A DNA stretch of 64,000 nt from contig CALNVZ010000649.1 of the NCBI GenBank assembly GCA_940671915.1, positions 6,451,693 to 6,515,692 of the forward strand, in the 5' to 3' direction. The position numbers and the translations under genes were made by a program. Positions 1 to 12,621 of this stretch are shown here, in pieces (the first letter of the stretch is position 1; each line of letters opens with the position of its first letter). This DNA comes from Paracentrotus lividus (lineage: Eukaryota; Echinodermata; Echinoidea; Camarodonta; Echinidae). Under the pieces are notes generated by a model. That model did no database searches. It had not been told where the DNA came from and saw only the letters and a program-made list of their open reading frames with translations.

Positions 1-860
1 ACACACAAAAAAGAAACCTTCAGCACAAGTTGTCAAAATAGGCTTTGTATTCTGGTTTTGGTCTTGCGGTCAGGAAAGCCCCGTTGCTTGTATGGGCTAG
101 CATTTAGTGGTATTATTTGCAGCTCTACTCGGCCACTGTGCTTTGGGTTTGTGTGAACAATGTTAGTCACTGCTGGGATGTGGTTTTGTAACCGCAACCT
201 TGTCTTAAAATGTGGGTTTACTGTCCCCGTTTTTCTTCAGAAAAAAAACCTATCTACCTGGAAAATATGTGACGAAGGATGTTGTAGGCTCTCCCCAAGA
301 ATCTTGAAAAAGAGTATGATCAGTGAGTGCCCTGTAACATAAAAAAAAAAGATCAATCTTATGATCGATATCAATCATAAGACTATGAATGATGAATCAT
401 GTACTAAGAGTTATAATCTATCATAGATCATATCTCTTTTATGTTAAAGGGCACTGGGCCCTGAAATGTAAAAAGATACTGTTGAGCCCTGCAGCATGAA
501 TGTAGTACTAGAATCATGAATGAAACCTGTAGGGACATTGTCTACAAAATATAACTACATGATGTTTGCACCTAAAGACAACATGTAATAGGTGTGACTT
601 GACATAACCTAAGAATAACCCCCCTTCTTTCAGGACCCAGTGCTCACCCCTTTGTGACCCAGTGAGCGCCCCTTTTGTCCGTGCTCAAGGCATTCAGGGG
701 GATTTGCATGGGATCCCCTCGGTCCTTTGTGGGCCGATTCTCCTGTCTTTTGTTCCCCTCTGACAGCCTCTGTAAGCCTTTGAAGGGGTGGATGGGGTAA
801 GCTGAGGGATAAGGCATGGCCAGTGGTCCGAGATTAGTTGGGTAACAGAAGGAGCTCAAT

Positions 861-1260
861 CGGCGCTGTTACACTAGCTCGAGCTAAAAAATAGTGCGCT
901 AATTGGTGGATTGGGGAAAAAACCTGAAAAAAGAGACTGGTCCAGCACTAGCTCAAGCTTTTTCAAAGTTTTGCATTAACGACCTGATATCTATTGCACA
1001 ACTGGTAACTACCTCTAGCGTGCACGATTTCGGATTTAGCTTGAGCTAGTGCAGCACCGCGCAAAATAGCACCCTATTTCGTGCTGAAACTGCAAACCAG
1101 CTCAAGTTTTTTCAAAAATATCCTAAGATGATTTGGGCTTGGATTTCCTCCAAATTAGCGTGCTATTTGACCACAAAGTTGGATCTGCTCTGATCGAGCT
1201 AATTCGTCGGATCACAAATAGCGTGGTAATTGAAATAGCTCGAGCTAGTGCAGCACCGCC
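861..1260. repeat. Inverted-repeat (foldback) element, 'agctcgagctagtgcagcaccgcc' family
   Basis: The left end cggcgctgttacactagctc is mirrored by the right end agctagtgcagcaccgcc, and the internal gcttgagctagtgcagcacc segments are further copies. Fragments with the same GAGCACCGCC end occur near 12990-13010 and 57040-57055. It looks like a non-autonomous DNA element; superfamily unknown. Confidence 0.6.
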
Positions 1261-1790
1261 TCTTGAGTAACCTGAAGATGTAATGAGCAGTATTAAACCT
1301 ATTTAGAAGAACTCCCAGTTAGTTTCGCAAGAGTAGTAGTGAAGAATATATTAGGATTAAGGAGTCATGTAAAAGTTAATGCCATTTATACTGTAAATGG
1401 CATTAACGTTATAGTGACTCATACAAATCAAGCAACAAATTCAAGACACACTGATGAGGATCACTTTTGAAGCTGCGAGTTGAAATAAAACCTTATTGAT
1501 AATCATGTAGCTAAAAAGTAAAGAAAAGAACATCATCAAAGAGGGTATTTATAAACATGTATAAAAAGTTAACAGAACAGAAACTACTGTAAACTGAGAT
1601 TTTAATACCCTAACATGCCTATAAATATGACTTCCCCAGATCTTTTAGTTATAAGATTAGTTTCTATTTTCTTTTCCAAGTTTGTTTAGGACATGGTACT
1701 TTGTAGCACTTCGCTAGATCCCACATTTTATAATTATTTAAAACAAAGTAGCTCTTAGGAATTGTAAGTTCTGGTACTTGGAACTCTTTG

Positions 1791-1937
1791 GCCCAAATTC
1801 ACAAACGTGGTTTAGTTAGTCCATGGTCTAAATCAATTGTTTAAACCACAGATTTAGACCATGGTCTAAATTTTGGTATTCACAAACCACCTGATTTAGA
1901 CCATGGACTAACTAAACCACGTTTGTGAATTCGGGCC
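1791..1937. repeat. Short palindromic element with gcccaaattcacaaa ends
   Basis: A 147-bp inverted repeat. The left arm runs gcccaaattcacaaacgtgg through gtccatggtctaaat, and the right arm is its reverse complement ending in gtttgtgaattcgggcc. It would fold into a near-complete hairpin. The outer motif is shared with the larger element at 35871-36283. Confidence 0.75.
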
Positions 1938-2570
1938 TATTGGTAGATATCAAATATTTTTAGTCTTGAACATTTCGAGTAAGTTTTGTTTGTTTTTATT
2001 ACAAATTAGAATTGAAGATTTACTTTCACGATTAATACCAACTTGTTTTGCGCTATTTGGAGCTTATGGAAACATGAATTGGTGGTTCCAGAATACCATT
2101 GTGCACCGATTATTTTCAGTCAATGAAATAAAATTTGGAAGAGAAGAAATAGCTTTCGACCACATCCTGCCAGGCCAAGAGAGGGGTCATTACTGACTTA
2201 ATCCGTTGTAGTGAGTGGCCGTTGTGCATGTATACTTGTACATGGACATCCATCCAGCTTGGGGACTGCTATAAATAATTATAATTAAAGTTCTTTTAAA
2301 TATATATTAGTATTAAAATGTGTTTAAAAGAACATTATATTATTAATTTCATCCTAATGTGAAAATCGATAATAACCAATTGTGGTATCAAATAATAGAA
2401 TATTGATATTTGTTATCAGTGGGGAGAGTGGACGTTGATCAGACAGCCAGATAAGGGAACTGTCAAAATATCTCACTCATTACAGTCTAATATGAATACA
2501 TTGAGCATAAAAAAGTTATCAATGTCTTACTTTATTTTTGCTGGCAGTTTTACACTTTAGCTACATATAA

Positions 2571-3064
2571 TTAAAGGGGAAGTTCACCCTGGAATTTTAT
2601 TGGTCTTAAAAAATGAAGAAAAATAATATAAAAATATTAGTGAGTTTGAAGAAAATCGACCAAAAAATAACAAAGTTATGAATAATTAAAGTTTTGATTC
2701 TGTGACGTCACGTGCGAGCAGTTCTCCCATTGGTTGTGTATGTAAATTCCATAAATTTGTCTTTTTGTCATGGTTCTTGATAAAGGAATGGGTGAATTTG
2801 ATATAGTCATGTATATGAACATATGTTTGATGGTATATCTATGGCTCAGGTGACATAATTGATTTCTTCTGAAAAAAATGACATTTTATGTAATTTACAC
2901 TACATAACACATAGGAGATCATGTGACGTCACAGAATCAAAACTTTGAATAGTCATAACTTTATCATTTTTTGGTCGATTTTCTCCAAACCTTCATTCAT
3001 ATTTATCTTTTATTTTTCTGCATTTTTTAAGACCAATAAAATTCCAGGGTGAACTTCCCCTTAA
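2571..3064. mobile_element. TTAA-flanked foldback MITE, copy 1
   Basis: A 494-bp element starting TTAAAGGGGAAGTTCACC and ending in the reverse complement followed by TTAA. The arms share a long inverted repeat including attttattggtcttaaaaaatg. Each half also holds a gtgacgtcac motif. There is no coding capacity. Copies 2 and 3 are at 7745 and 28226, with a truncated copy at 54508. A TTAA flank is typical of piggyBac-type insertion, but the AGGGG end is not the usual piggyBac CCC end, so I leave the superfamily open. Confidence 0.8.
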
Positions 3065-3445
3065 AAAAAAAGGTTTTTGTCCCTGTCCAAATTGGTGGCT
3101 ACCAAATTTTGTCACAGTTCAATTACTTAATTAAAATGAGTAATTCCTAGTCATTAGAAAATATAAAACATTATCTACCCAACAACAATCCCTCTGTTTG
3201 ATTCTATGTTGACCATCCTGGTGACCCCTTCTGACCTCAAATTATATGTTTGAATGCTCAAACTTGACCCCATCTTGAAATTACACATATAATTTGTAGG
3301 CTATTTGGGAAGAAACTGTATCACAGGGACTCTACGAATTGGCTTTACAACTGGCCCAATGTCATGGGAGAGGTGATACACCTACTCCCCTCCCATCAAT
3401 CAAACATATGCTAGGCTGTTATTTCAGACCTGTGTTGCAGTTCTT

Positions 3446-3645
3446 GGCCCCGTTGCGTGAAGATTTACTATTGTAGTAACTTTGCTATCAATGGTAAAGT
3501 TACTATTATAGTAACTTTGTCGTCAATGGTATTTATTATGGTAATGTAGCTCAACAGCCAAACGAAATACAACATTTCATGAAGGTTACCATTGATGGCA
3601 AGATTACCATAGGCCCCTAATAGTTACTCTTTATGCTACGGGCCC
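3446..3645. repeat. Palindromic element, 'ggccccgttgcgtgaag' family, copy 1
   Basis: The left end ggccccgttgcgtgaagatt is mirrored by the right end ctctttatgctacgggccc. The interior repeats gtaactttgctatcaatggt in both orientations around a ctcaacagccaa centre. A related copy lies at 42680-42841 in a laminin intron. Confidence 0.7.
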
Positions 3646-4374
3646 TGGTATTGTCTAGGTTGCCCTGGAAATGGAATGCCATCTATGTATGTTAGTAGGC
3701 CTATAGATGTACAGTTTGAATGAAGTCTTGCAACGTCATGACATTTATACATAGGACAAAGCGAAAATTGTGCTTTAAACAGAGATGTACCATGAAGCGG
3801 GGTGAAGTGGGACACTGGGGTGAAGTGGGGTGAACAGGGACAAAATTCGGGACCTACTGGAGGATTTATACCAGGTCTCGCCAGATTAGCTGATCTACTT
3901 GTAGTCGACCAGTTAGGTCCTAAATTTTGTCCCTATTCATTGTGGGTGTCCCTATTCATTATATTACTATCTTCACAAATCATAGTAAACTGGAAGAATG
4001 AACAGGAAACAGAAATTGGACAATATAACAACATAAAAGGGAAAGTATGGAATATGATTGACTACTGTACAATATAATTGTTCTATCCATTGCTTTTGTC
4101 TAGTCCTATACAAGACCTTCATGTCCATATGGTACCATAATCTAAAGCTAGATTGATTACAAGTTTATTCAAGTTTGAAGCTTTAAATCCATGCTGGATT
4201 TATGAATGACATGGATCCTTGCTCACAAATATGCAAGATATTCCCTTAACTTGCTGTATAGGCCTATATATATATATTTTTTTTTTCTGCCAGTCTAAAC
4301 TTTGTGGAGGGTTGCAAAATCTGAGTTGTGGTGCCATACAATATAGGAAACCCTGAAAAATTATTGACTTACAT

Positions 4375-4555
4375 GGTGATATCTCACTTTGCGGAGACGT
4401 TTCTGCGACTCGTACGCTCCGAGACTTCTCCGATACTTATTTTCTGTTGTGGAGGCGTCCCCGATACTTTTTTTCCGTCGTGGAGATGTCGCCACGACAT
4501 GTTTCAAGACCGTCTCAAACCCGTCTCAAGGTAGTCCCAAATCCGTCGCAAATCT
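4375..4555. repeat. Fragment of a 'gatatctcacttt-gcggagacg' element
   Basis: Contains atctcactttgcggagacg and repeats of gtctcaaacccgtctcaa. It is related to the complete inverted-repeat element at 11827-12060; only one end is clear here. Confidence 0.45.
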
Positions 4556-4874
4556 ACGTACTATCTTAGGGCTTAATTTCATCCACTTTTTTTGGATTTC
4601 CCTTTAAACCAAGAGATGAAAGCACTACTTCTGAGAGTGGTCTGTGATGTAGACCAAGTCTTGAGTAGAGATGATGTCAAGCCTGTACAACAGCGCTGGC
4701 CTTTGATACCGATTATGCCTAGACATACATTCCTAGGAGCTGAGGTAATGAAGATTGTCCTCATGACTGGTTATTCCCCTATTTCATGTTAGAGAAATTC
4801 ATTTAAAATTAATTTTACATTATCTGGCCTACTACACAGGAGAAATCTATTTCTGTCATTTATTTCAATTTTTT

Positions 4875-4875
4875 G

Positions 4876-4914
<39 letters not shown>

Positions 4915-4931
4915 GTGTGTGTGTGTGTGTA
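4875..4931. repeat. (TG)n microsatellite
   Basis: About 27 nearly perfect TG dinucleotides with one interruption (gtgttgtgtg). Confidence 0.95.
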
Positions 4932-5877
4932 ATGTTATAGGCCTACATCAATATACATGTATGCACAAAGCAAAAGTTATTTGTAAATCTTTTGAGAATG
5001 TGCTGAACATGAAGGTTGTAGTACAACTACCCCCTGGACAATTACCCCCAGACAATTACATATACCCAATCACAAATCTACCACCCATCCCTACACCAAC
5101 GCCTAACTCATTTCTGGTGGCACACATATGTAGTTGTCCCGGGGGGGGGGGGGGGGAGGGGGTAATTGTCTGGTTGTACAAAATGTAGTTGTCCAGATAC
5201 GGAACATGGAATTTATAAATTCTTCTAAATGCATGATATGTAGGCCGAGGCAAAAAATCACCAAAAATAAAACAAGTTACATGTAGGCCTATGTTTTGTT
5301 AGTTACATTTGTTGACACCCAGACACCCAAACCCAAAACTTGGGTAAGGATCTTAGTTAGGTTTAGGTGTAAGGTTAGCAACAAATGGAGACATCCGCTG
5401 TAGCCTCCATGTACATTCTGTCTTTCATGTACATTCGAGGGGAAGGCCTTGTACAATATAACAAAGTCAATGAGTAAGACTCCAGCTCAGCTTCGTGCTG
5501 TTGTTTAGTCATCTGGCCTGCATTACCTGGCTCTGTTTGTTACAATATTCATCTGGATTACGGCTGGATTTGTTTTAACAAAATGCAACATAAGGTTCAG
5601 GGGGTGCAGACAGGTGTTAGGGAGACATCAAGAAAATTTGACACGATGAAAGTTCAAAGTTTTAGCATTCTTTCCTTTGCAGTGTATATTCTTTATATAG
5701 GCCTACATGTAGTTTTAAGTCATGTAAAGTTACTTTTTCTTTAATTTTAATATTCCAACATGATTTCCCAATGGCAGAATAGGTAATGAACAGGACTTTA
5801 GAGTGTCTAGTTTTATGTGACAGAGTGAAAGTTCAAACAAATAGCATTTCTGTTCTGTATTATAGGTCTCAAGTATG

Positions 5878-7077
5878 CTTTTCAGACTGCAGTTAAAATC
5901 CTTAACCCCAGGAAATAGTTAGGGCTAAGGGGGGGCCTTAGTACCACCTATTTCCTGGGGTTAAGCTTAGCACGCTTCGGTTTCAGACTGCGTTTTACCA
6001 AAGTAGGCTAGCACGGTAAATAGTACGGTACTATCTGGCCCTGCTAAAAAGCAGGGTTAGCCGGGTAATTGCGGAGTTAGCCGGGCAATTGCGGTGCTAA
6101 GAGTTGCAGTCTGAAACCAAACCGTGCTAAGGAAAAGCGGGGCTAAGCATTAGCCAATCAATGAAAATGTGGTCATGAATATGCATAATTATTCGTAAAC
6201 TTGATAAAACAAATATAATGAAAAACAATGAATAACATAAGGGAAAAGAGAAAAACAATGAATAACATAAGGAAAAATGGAAAAAGAATGAATAACATAA
6301 AGAAAAAAGAAAAAGAAAAAACAATTAATAACTTAACAAGGAAAAAGGGAAAAAGAATGAATAACATAAGGAAAAAGAGAAAAACAATGAATAACATAAA
6401 GAAAAAGAGAAAAACAATGAATAACATAAGAAAAAGATAAAAGCAATGAATAACATAAGGAAAGAAAGAAAAACAAAGAATAACATAAGGGAAAAGAGGA
6501 AAGCAATGAATTAAAACAATGAATAACATAAGGAAAAGAGAAAAACAATGTAAAACATAAGGAAAGAGAGAAAAACAATGAATAACATAAGGAAAAAGAG
6601 AAAACAATGAATAACATAATGAAAGAGAGATAAAATAATGAATTACATAAGGAAAGATAGAAAAACAATGAATAACATAAGGAAATAGAGATAAAATAAT
6701 GAAAAACATAAGGAAAAAGAGAGAAAAAAGGAATAACATAAGGAAAAAGAGAAAAAACAAGGAATAACATAAGGAAAAAGAGAAAAACAATGAATAACAA
6801 AAGGAAAGATAGAAAACATAGAATAACATAAGGAAAGAGATAAAAACAATGAAGAACATAAAGAAAGAGAGTGAAATCATTGATATTCATGATCCAGCAA
6901 ATAGTATGGGGTTAAGGAATACCCAGTGTGAAAAGCATTGAATTTCTTAACCCCGGCTAAGCAAATAGTATGGGGTTAAGAAACACAGTCTGAAAGCAAA
7001 ACAAGATAGTACTTACGGGGTTAAGGATAGTATGGGGTTAAGGATAGTACGGGGTTAAGAAATAACAGTCTGAAAAG
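5878..7077. mobile_element. Foldback element carrying an internal minisatellite
   Basis: The ends are inverted copies: CTTTTCAGACTG then ccttaacccc on the left, ggggttaag then CAGTCTGAAAAG on the right. The left arm has further short repeats (gcgg-agttagccgggtaatt) and the right arm three copies of atagtatggggttaagg. Between the arms lies the 30-bp tandem array at 6217-6870. No protein is encoded. Interpretation as one insertion is inference from the matching ends. Confidence 0.65.
6217..6870. repeat. Minisatellite, about 30-bp unit 'aatgaataacataaggaaa...'
   Basis: About 22 imperfect tandem units built on aatgaataacataaggaaa followed by aagagaaaaac. Units vary by point changes and small indels, and the array is purine-rich on the plus strand. 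The long open frames it produces on the minus strand only repeat a Phe/Leu/Ser-rich peptide and are not a gene. Confidence 0.9.
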
Positions 7078-7276
7078 GGTATAAGTTATGCAGTGAACGA
7101 GTAGGGTATACATGTATATTTATTTTTAATTTAGTTTTAACACGTTAAAAGTTAATGTTCTTTTAATTCTAATATTCATGCATAATTTTTCAAATTGCAG
7201 AAGAGGTAATAAAACCATCCGAAGATCCTGAGAGTGACTAGTTTACTAGTTTTCTGCACTTTTATTCAGTATTAAA

Positions 7277-7443
7277 TATCGTCGGCTTGGAGCCAGAAGG
7301 GCGCTATTGCAGATCAAGGATGTTCCGTTTGGAGCCAGAAGGGCGTTATTACCATTGACTTTGTACAGTAATAGTGCCCTTATGGCTCTCAACGGAACAT
7401 CTATAAGATGCATTAACGCCCTTATGGCTCCCAACCGACGATA
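7277..7443. repeat. Long hairpin with internal repeated arms
   Basis: A 167-bp near-perfect hairpin: tatcgtcggcttggagcc on the left pairs with ggctcccaaccgacgata on the right. A second nested pair (ggatgttccgtttggagcc with ggctctcaacggaacatc) carries the same ggagccagaagggcg core. Probably a small foldback element. A transcribed hairpin could enter small-RNA processing, but nothing here shows transcription. Confidence 0.75.
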
Positions 7444-7744
7444 TAAGGAGGGAGAATTCAAATATGTTTAAAAATCAATCTCGAGTTTTGGTCAGCAAGT
7501 TGTGGTGTTAAATAAAACCCTGACTTGCAGCAAGTTTTTCACAGGTTTTCAAGCGACCAATGTATCGCAAAACATTGCAGAACAAAATTTTTTGGACATG
7601 TTCCTCTTTTGAATTAATTTCCCAAAGCTTAATATCAGGTTTAGGTTAGCCCATTAAACACTAAGCCTGAGTATACTTGGGCTAGGGTCTATGGAACATG
7701 CATCGTAGCAAAATCAGCTTGTCTTCAATGGGTTAACAGTGCCC

Positions 7745-8248
7745 TTAAAGGGGAAGTTCACCCTGGAATTGTATTGGTCTTAAAAAATGAAGAAAAATAA
7801 AAGAAAAATATGAGTGAAGGTTTGGAGAAAATCGACCAATGAATTATGAAGTTATGAATACTCAAAATTTTGATTATGTGACGTCACATGCGAGCAGATC
7901 TCCTATGTGTTATGTAGTGTAAATTCCATAAAATGTCATTTTTTTCAAAAGAAATTAATTATGTCACCTGTGCGGTCGATATACCATCAAACATATGTTC
8001 ATATACATGACTATATCAAATTGACCCATTCCTTTATCAAGAACCATGACAAAAAGACAAATTTATGGAATTTACATACACAACCAATGGGAGAGCTGCT
8101 CGCACGTGACGTCACACAATCAAAACTTTAAATATTCATAACTTCGCTATTTTATGGTCGATTTTCTTCAAACTTTCACTAATATTTTTATTTTATTTTT
8201 CTTCATTTTTTAAGACCAATAAAATTCCAGGGTGAACTTCCCCTTTAA
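7745..8248. mobile_element. TTAA-flanked foldback MITE, copy 2 (inverted relative to copy 1)
   Basis: Flanked by TTAA on both sides, with AGGGGAAGTTCACCCTGG and its reverse complement at the ends. The interior is the reverse complement of the copy 1 interior (for example cctttatcaagaaccatgac), so it inserted in the other orientation. Non-coding. Confidence 0.8.
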
Positions 8249-11200
8249 AGACACCTGACTGGAGTCGGAAGGAATGGAAAGAAAGTAATTGAAGTCGGAA
8301 GATCTAGTTCAATCCTATCAACACAGGAAGGGTTCAAGTAGTAGTTTGTAGTTTGGAACATGATATCTTTAGTAACTGCTTCTGGTTCTTCCAAATTCTG
8401 AGCTAGGTAGAGTGAAAGTGACGGCATAACTACATGTAAATATATAGGCCCTACCGTATGAGCTGAAACTTTCACAATGGTTTTACTTTTGTGAATTATG
8501 CGAACCACTTGATGGTCTGGTATTTTTTACATGTACAATTTTGAAATATGAAATGTATATAAAACTGAAGCTCAGAGAATCAAATACGGTTCGTTGCTCA
8601 GGTGATGGTATGGTTCGTTTTCGGATGAACAAATCATAACTCATTTTCAAGCCATTGGAATTTTGAATCATAGGACTAACGACCCTGCAGAGTTATAAAA
8701 TCTGTGGAATAAGAACTTTTGGTTTTACAAGCTGTAACTAATACAACATGCATGTATGTTCAAATGACTAAAAACCAATTGTTAAAACTTTGAATGGAAT
8801 TGGATGCACACTGTTCTCAGGCTCCCAATTGGTGTTTCTGTCTCTTTAGAATGTAAATCTCGCTTAACTTAGGCATCCCAAACTTTCAAGATCCACCATG
8901 ATTCTATCACACAGAACTTATGGAAATCACTCTAACCACTGATTAAGTTCGAGGTTATTTCCGAAGACAAAATATTAAAGCAGAAACCACAGATTGGAAG
9001 GGTTTTGACAGGTGAATCATGACTTTCAGATTCGGGAATCATTTTTAGGGGATAGAAATTTGTTTACAGACAGTATGATGTTTGGTTTCTGTTGTGACAC
9101 CCCTTGCATCGACAATGCAGTCCATCTCGGACAGGAAATTGGTCAAACAATTCAATTTATATGTAGCATCTCAGTCTAGGTCTGTAATAATGTTTTCTTA
9201 TGAATGGGTATCCCTGTCACCAACTTCAGTTTTAAGGGGAGTGGGGGTGGCGAAATTGGATTTATTTGTCCTGGTTTTCTTAAAATTCTCCTTAATTCTG
9301 TTGTGTCTGATTTTCTGCATCCATTCAAACTACATGTATGTAACTTCTCTATGAAAGCGCAATTTCCATGTAAAGTGATATAATTTGGTAACATATTCCA
9401 TTTTCAACATTCCATTTTGGTAACTTCATATACAGTTGTAATATTACATGTATCTTGTGATTAAAATGCAATGTTTTTCTGCGCTTCCAAAATGTTTTGG
9501 AACATATTACTGCCAAAATTCTCTTTCATCTAAAGGACAAGGGCTTAATTTTTGTTCTTGAAGCGGTTCAGTAAAGGTCAAATGTAGATCAAAAGGGTCA
9601 CTTATCTAGCAAATAAGAAACCAAACATCCATGTTTACTCTCCTCGTCAAAGGGCCATTACCCCCTGACCCAGAATTAGCCACCAACAAGTGACGGCTTT
9701 TTTCTGTGTTGTCCCAGTGAGTCGCGCATGAGATACAACATACACCGTGTTTACACTGTGACTCTGCTCAAGTGTCGAATCCTCAGGAAGGGTCCAACAC
9801 TGCAAAGAGTGAACCTGTGATCGTGTTTATACAGATTAAAAAAGGCCATGAGTCCCAGAATTAGAGAGACGTCATTAATGTGTGTTGTAATGTTCAGCTG
9901 AATTCCACCACTGACCTCAAGGCTATCGAGTGCGACACAGCTTTCTGTTTACACACAGAAAAATTGCCGTGTCGAACTCGCCTCCCGGATCGAAACCTAC
10001 GATTCTGGCGGAGCATAAAAGTGTGTTGAACTCAGGTTGCAGATCACTCTGATCCTGTTCACATGACATAGAATTGCCTTGTGGAACACAATTGCTGTGT
10101 TTAATCCCCGTGCCGAGTCACGTCTAAACACACTTAATAGTTCACCTTCCCATAGAACCAGCTTCCCGTGGAGAGGAGCAGTAGAAATATGCAGCACTGC
10201 GCCCATTGAAGTCACATTCATTTATTGGCTGGAGTCTCGGCTTTGTTTTTATTTGTTTTAAAAACAGACCAATGCTCTGAAAGTGATCTTGTCTACCTTT
10301 TTGATTGACGTAAGGGTTTACATTTGTCAAGAATTAGTCTTCTTTCTCGTAGGTGCGAAAGCTCCTGTGAAATTGTCAAAATAACAATCCTAGGCCTACA
10401 ATCCACCTTGCCCAAGTCCAATCTGCTGAGACTAAAGAAATAGCTTTGATTTATGATATATGAAGGGTTAAAAACAATAGAAAATAAAGATAAGATGACT
10501 TGACAAGACCTTAGTAGTTTGACTTGGGCCTCTTTGGGGGATTTTGGGCCACTTTTTTAAAAAAATCTCAGTAAGACATTTAGGGGCCTATAGATTTACC
10601 AATGATGAGGAAAGTAGAACAGTTTAATTATGGTACATGTACACCATGTTGTTCTATCCAACCTTTACAATTTATGCCCATATTATTTTGTCTAAGATGT
10701 ACGCCTTCATGTAGGGGAAGGGTTTTATTTTAGGGTAAGGTGTAGGGTAGGTTATAATGCTTAATCCACGGTTTAAGTGATTTTTTTTATTAGTATATGG
10801 AATTTACAGCTGAGGAATTGTCCTCCAGCATATTAAGTCATGAAATCAAAGATTTGGATACATGTAGCCTAACTCCACAAGAGAATCTGTATTTTTGTGT
10901 GTGTTCACCATGCCCTGCTTCTCTCTCATCTTCTTCCTCTGAGGTCACGTGAGGTCATCTGGGGTCAAGCTGGGTGGGCCGTGGAGACATACCTGACAAT
11001 ATACTGGCAAAGACGAGTTGTGTCTCTCCTTACACGTTCAGTGATTCCCACTGTTTCATAAATGAGCGGGGGTCTTCTTTATGACAGGGTTTTGACCTTC
11101 TTGTCTCTGCGCTATCTTTGGGGCAGGGCTGATGGGCATGTTTACACTTATAAAAAAAGGAATGATATTTAATGTTCTGAATCTTACCCACCTCTCCATT

Positions 11201-11826
11201 TTTCATCCTACAATAATTTAGTTTTATGCTTTAAATTCAAGGATTTGCTACTGTTTGTCATGAAATGTTATTGGTAAATGATTAAATCAAGTCAAATCAA
11301 GTCAAAAAGGGAATCACCTGGTATTGTCTTTCCAGAGGGATTGTGATGTAGGCCTACTCATAAGGCTGATGTTTTCACTTGTAAATTGTGGCTGTGACTA
11401 GATGATACTGTATGACCTGTACCATATAAACTTGAACTCTGTAAGGCATAAAGTTGTTGTAGTGAAAATAAACTTGAAGATTGTCAAAAGGATGCTAAGC
11501 GCTTGTGAAAAGCATTAAGTTAACAACCTTCTGGCTGTGACTAGAAAATATGACCTGTAACGTACAAGCTTGAACTCTCGGACTTAAAAAGTTATAGCTT
11601 GATGGAAAATAAACTTGTAGATTGTCAAGGAGGTCCCATTTGACCTCCTATCTCTGTGTCTTTACACCTAATTTCTCTTGTACTAAGATAGCATCTCGGT
11701 AGTGTGAGTCCCATATTAAAGTTGTTAACAGTACAAATACAATCCCTTGTCAGTCTGACACAAACCCTTTACAGTATTTTGTGTATGAGGGGGGTATTTT
11801 TAAAATAAAAAAGGAAAACCCATAAT

Positions 11827-12060
11827 GGTGGTATCTCACTTGCCTTGAGACGGATTTGAGACTTGTTTGGGACGGGTTTGAGACAAGTTTGTTACTAGTT
11901 GCGGAGACGTCTGACAGACATCTCCTTATAGTCCCGGTGACGTGTTACGAGTTTCCGCGACAGCTCAAAGACGCCTCTGAGACATCTCCACGGCAGAAAA
12001 AGTTCTCGTAGATGTCTCTGAGTATCTGAGTTTCCGAGTCATCTCCGCGAAGTGAGATTT
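11827..12060. repeat. Inverted-repeat element with tctcactt / aagtgaga ends
   Basis: The left end ggtggtatctcacttgcc is mirrored by cgcgaagtgagattt. The interior is rich in gagacg and acatctcc motifs in both orientations. A related fragment is at 4375-4555. Confidence 0.6.
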
Positions 12061-12319
12061 GAAATCTGCTTATAATTTTATCCAGTTAGAAAAATACAGT
12101 GTTCTAGGGCTGCTTTTTAGTGTCTTTGATTGAGCCTGCATGGTATTTGTCTTGTCAGTCGTAATACCAAACCACACTGGCTGATATTCTACAACTGTAA
12201 ACTGCCTACTTTTCTCAAGGTTTTAATACCTTATTGTGTTGAAATCATTTCTTTATTCAAATGGTAAAATACAATTTACAATAATTTTCTCTTTATTCTC
12301 TTTTCTTTTCTCATTCCAG

Positions 12320-12621
12320 GTAAATCCTTTGAGATAACATATATTCGCCTGAAATTTTACTCGCCCCGGCCAGAAAGTTTTGCCATCTACAAGAGGACGT
12401 GTCAGGAATGCCCTTGGATACCATACCAGTACTATAGCGGTTCTTGTAGATCTACGTACAATCTCCCGGACAGCGAATACGTCAGCTACGCCGATGAGAC
12501 GTTGGCGCTTTGCACCAGCGAATTCAGTGACATCTCGCCGCTGACGGGAGGAAATATTGCTTTCAGCACCCTGGAAAATAGGCCTAGTGCAAGGAATTTT
12601 GATAATAGCGAAGTTTTACAA
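12320..12621 (+). CDS. LAMC1: Laminin gamma exon 1 of window: LN domain, middle part
   Basis: 302 nt, preceded by tctcattccag and followed by gtaagt. The first two bases complete a Gly codon begun in the upstream exon; the exon ends on a codon boundary. It encodes 100 residues of the LN (domain VI) fold with the gamma-1 signatures [22 protein letters not shown] and [12 protein letters not shown]. The LN domain drives polymer assembly of laminin with the alpha and beta chains. Compared with vertebrate gamma-1, an extra Cys pair appears in RTCQECPW. The rest of LN upstream is not in the window. Confidence 0.97.

Larger units (their letters stand above)
1..12319. other. Intron or 5' region upstream of the first visible laminin exon
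   Basis: I found no LN-like coding sequence, no signal-peptide exon and no promoter motif here. The acceptor at 12318-12319 has a long pyrimidine tract, so at least the right end is intron. The interval is AT-rich and holds many inverted-repeat elements, a TG microsatellite and a 30-bp minisatellite, listed separately. Related 'tttgtctaag...tagggt' motifs occur near 10692, 17371 and 50812. Confidence 0.7.

Noticed and set aside
4592..4792. Plus-strand 66-codon frame (MDFPLNQEMKALLLRV...)
   Set aside because: No domain recognised, no splice or promoter context, next to repeat fragments.
6217..6870. CRISPR-like array
   Set aside because: Units are contiguous and variable without unique spacers, in a eukaryotic gene region.
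6173..6880. Minus-strand open frame of 235 codons rich in Phe, Leu, Ile
   Set aside because: It lies entirely in the 30-bp minisatellite; the peptide is just the repeated unit and parallel frames are open too.
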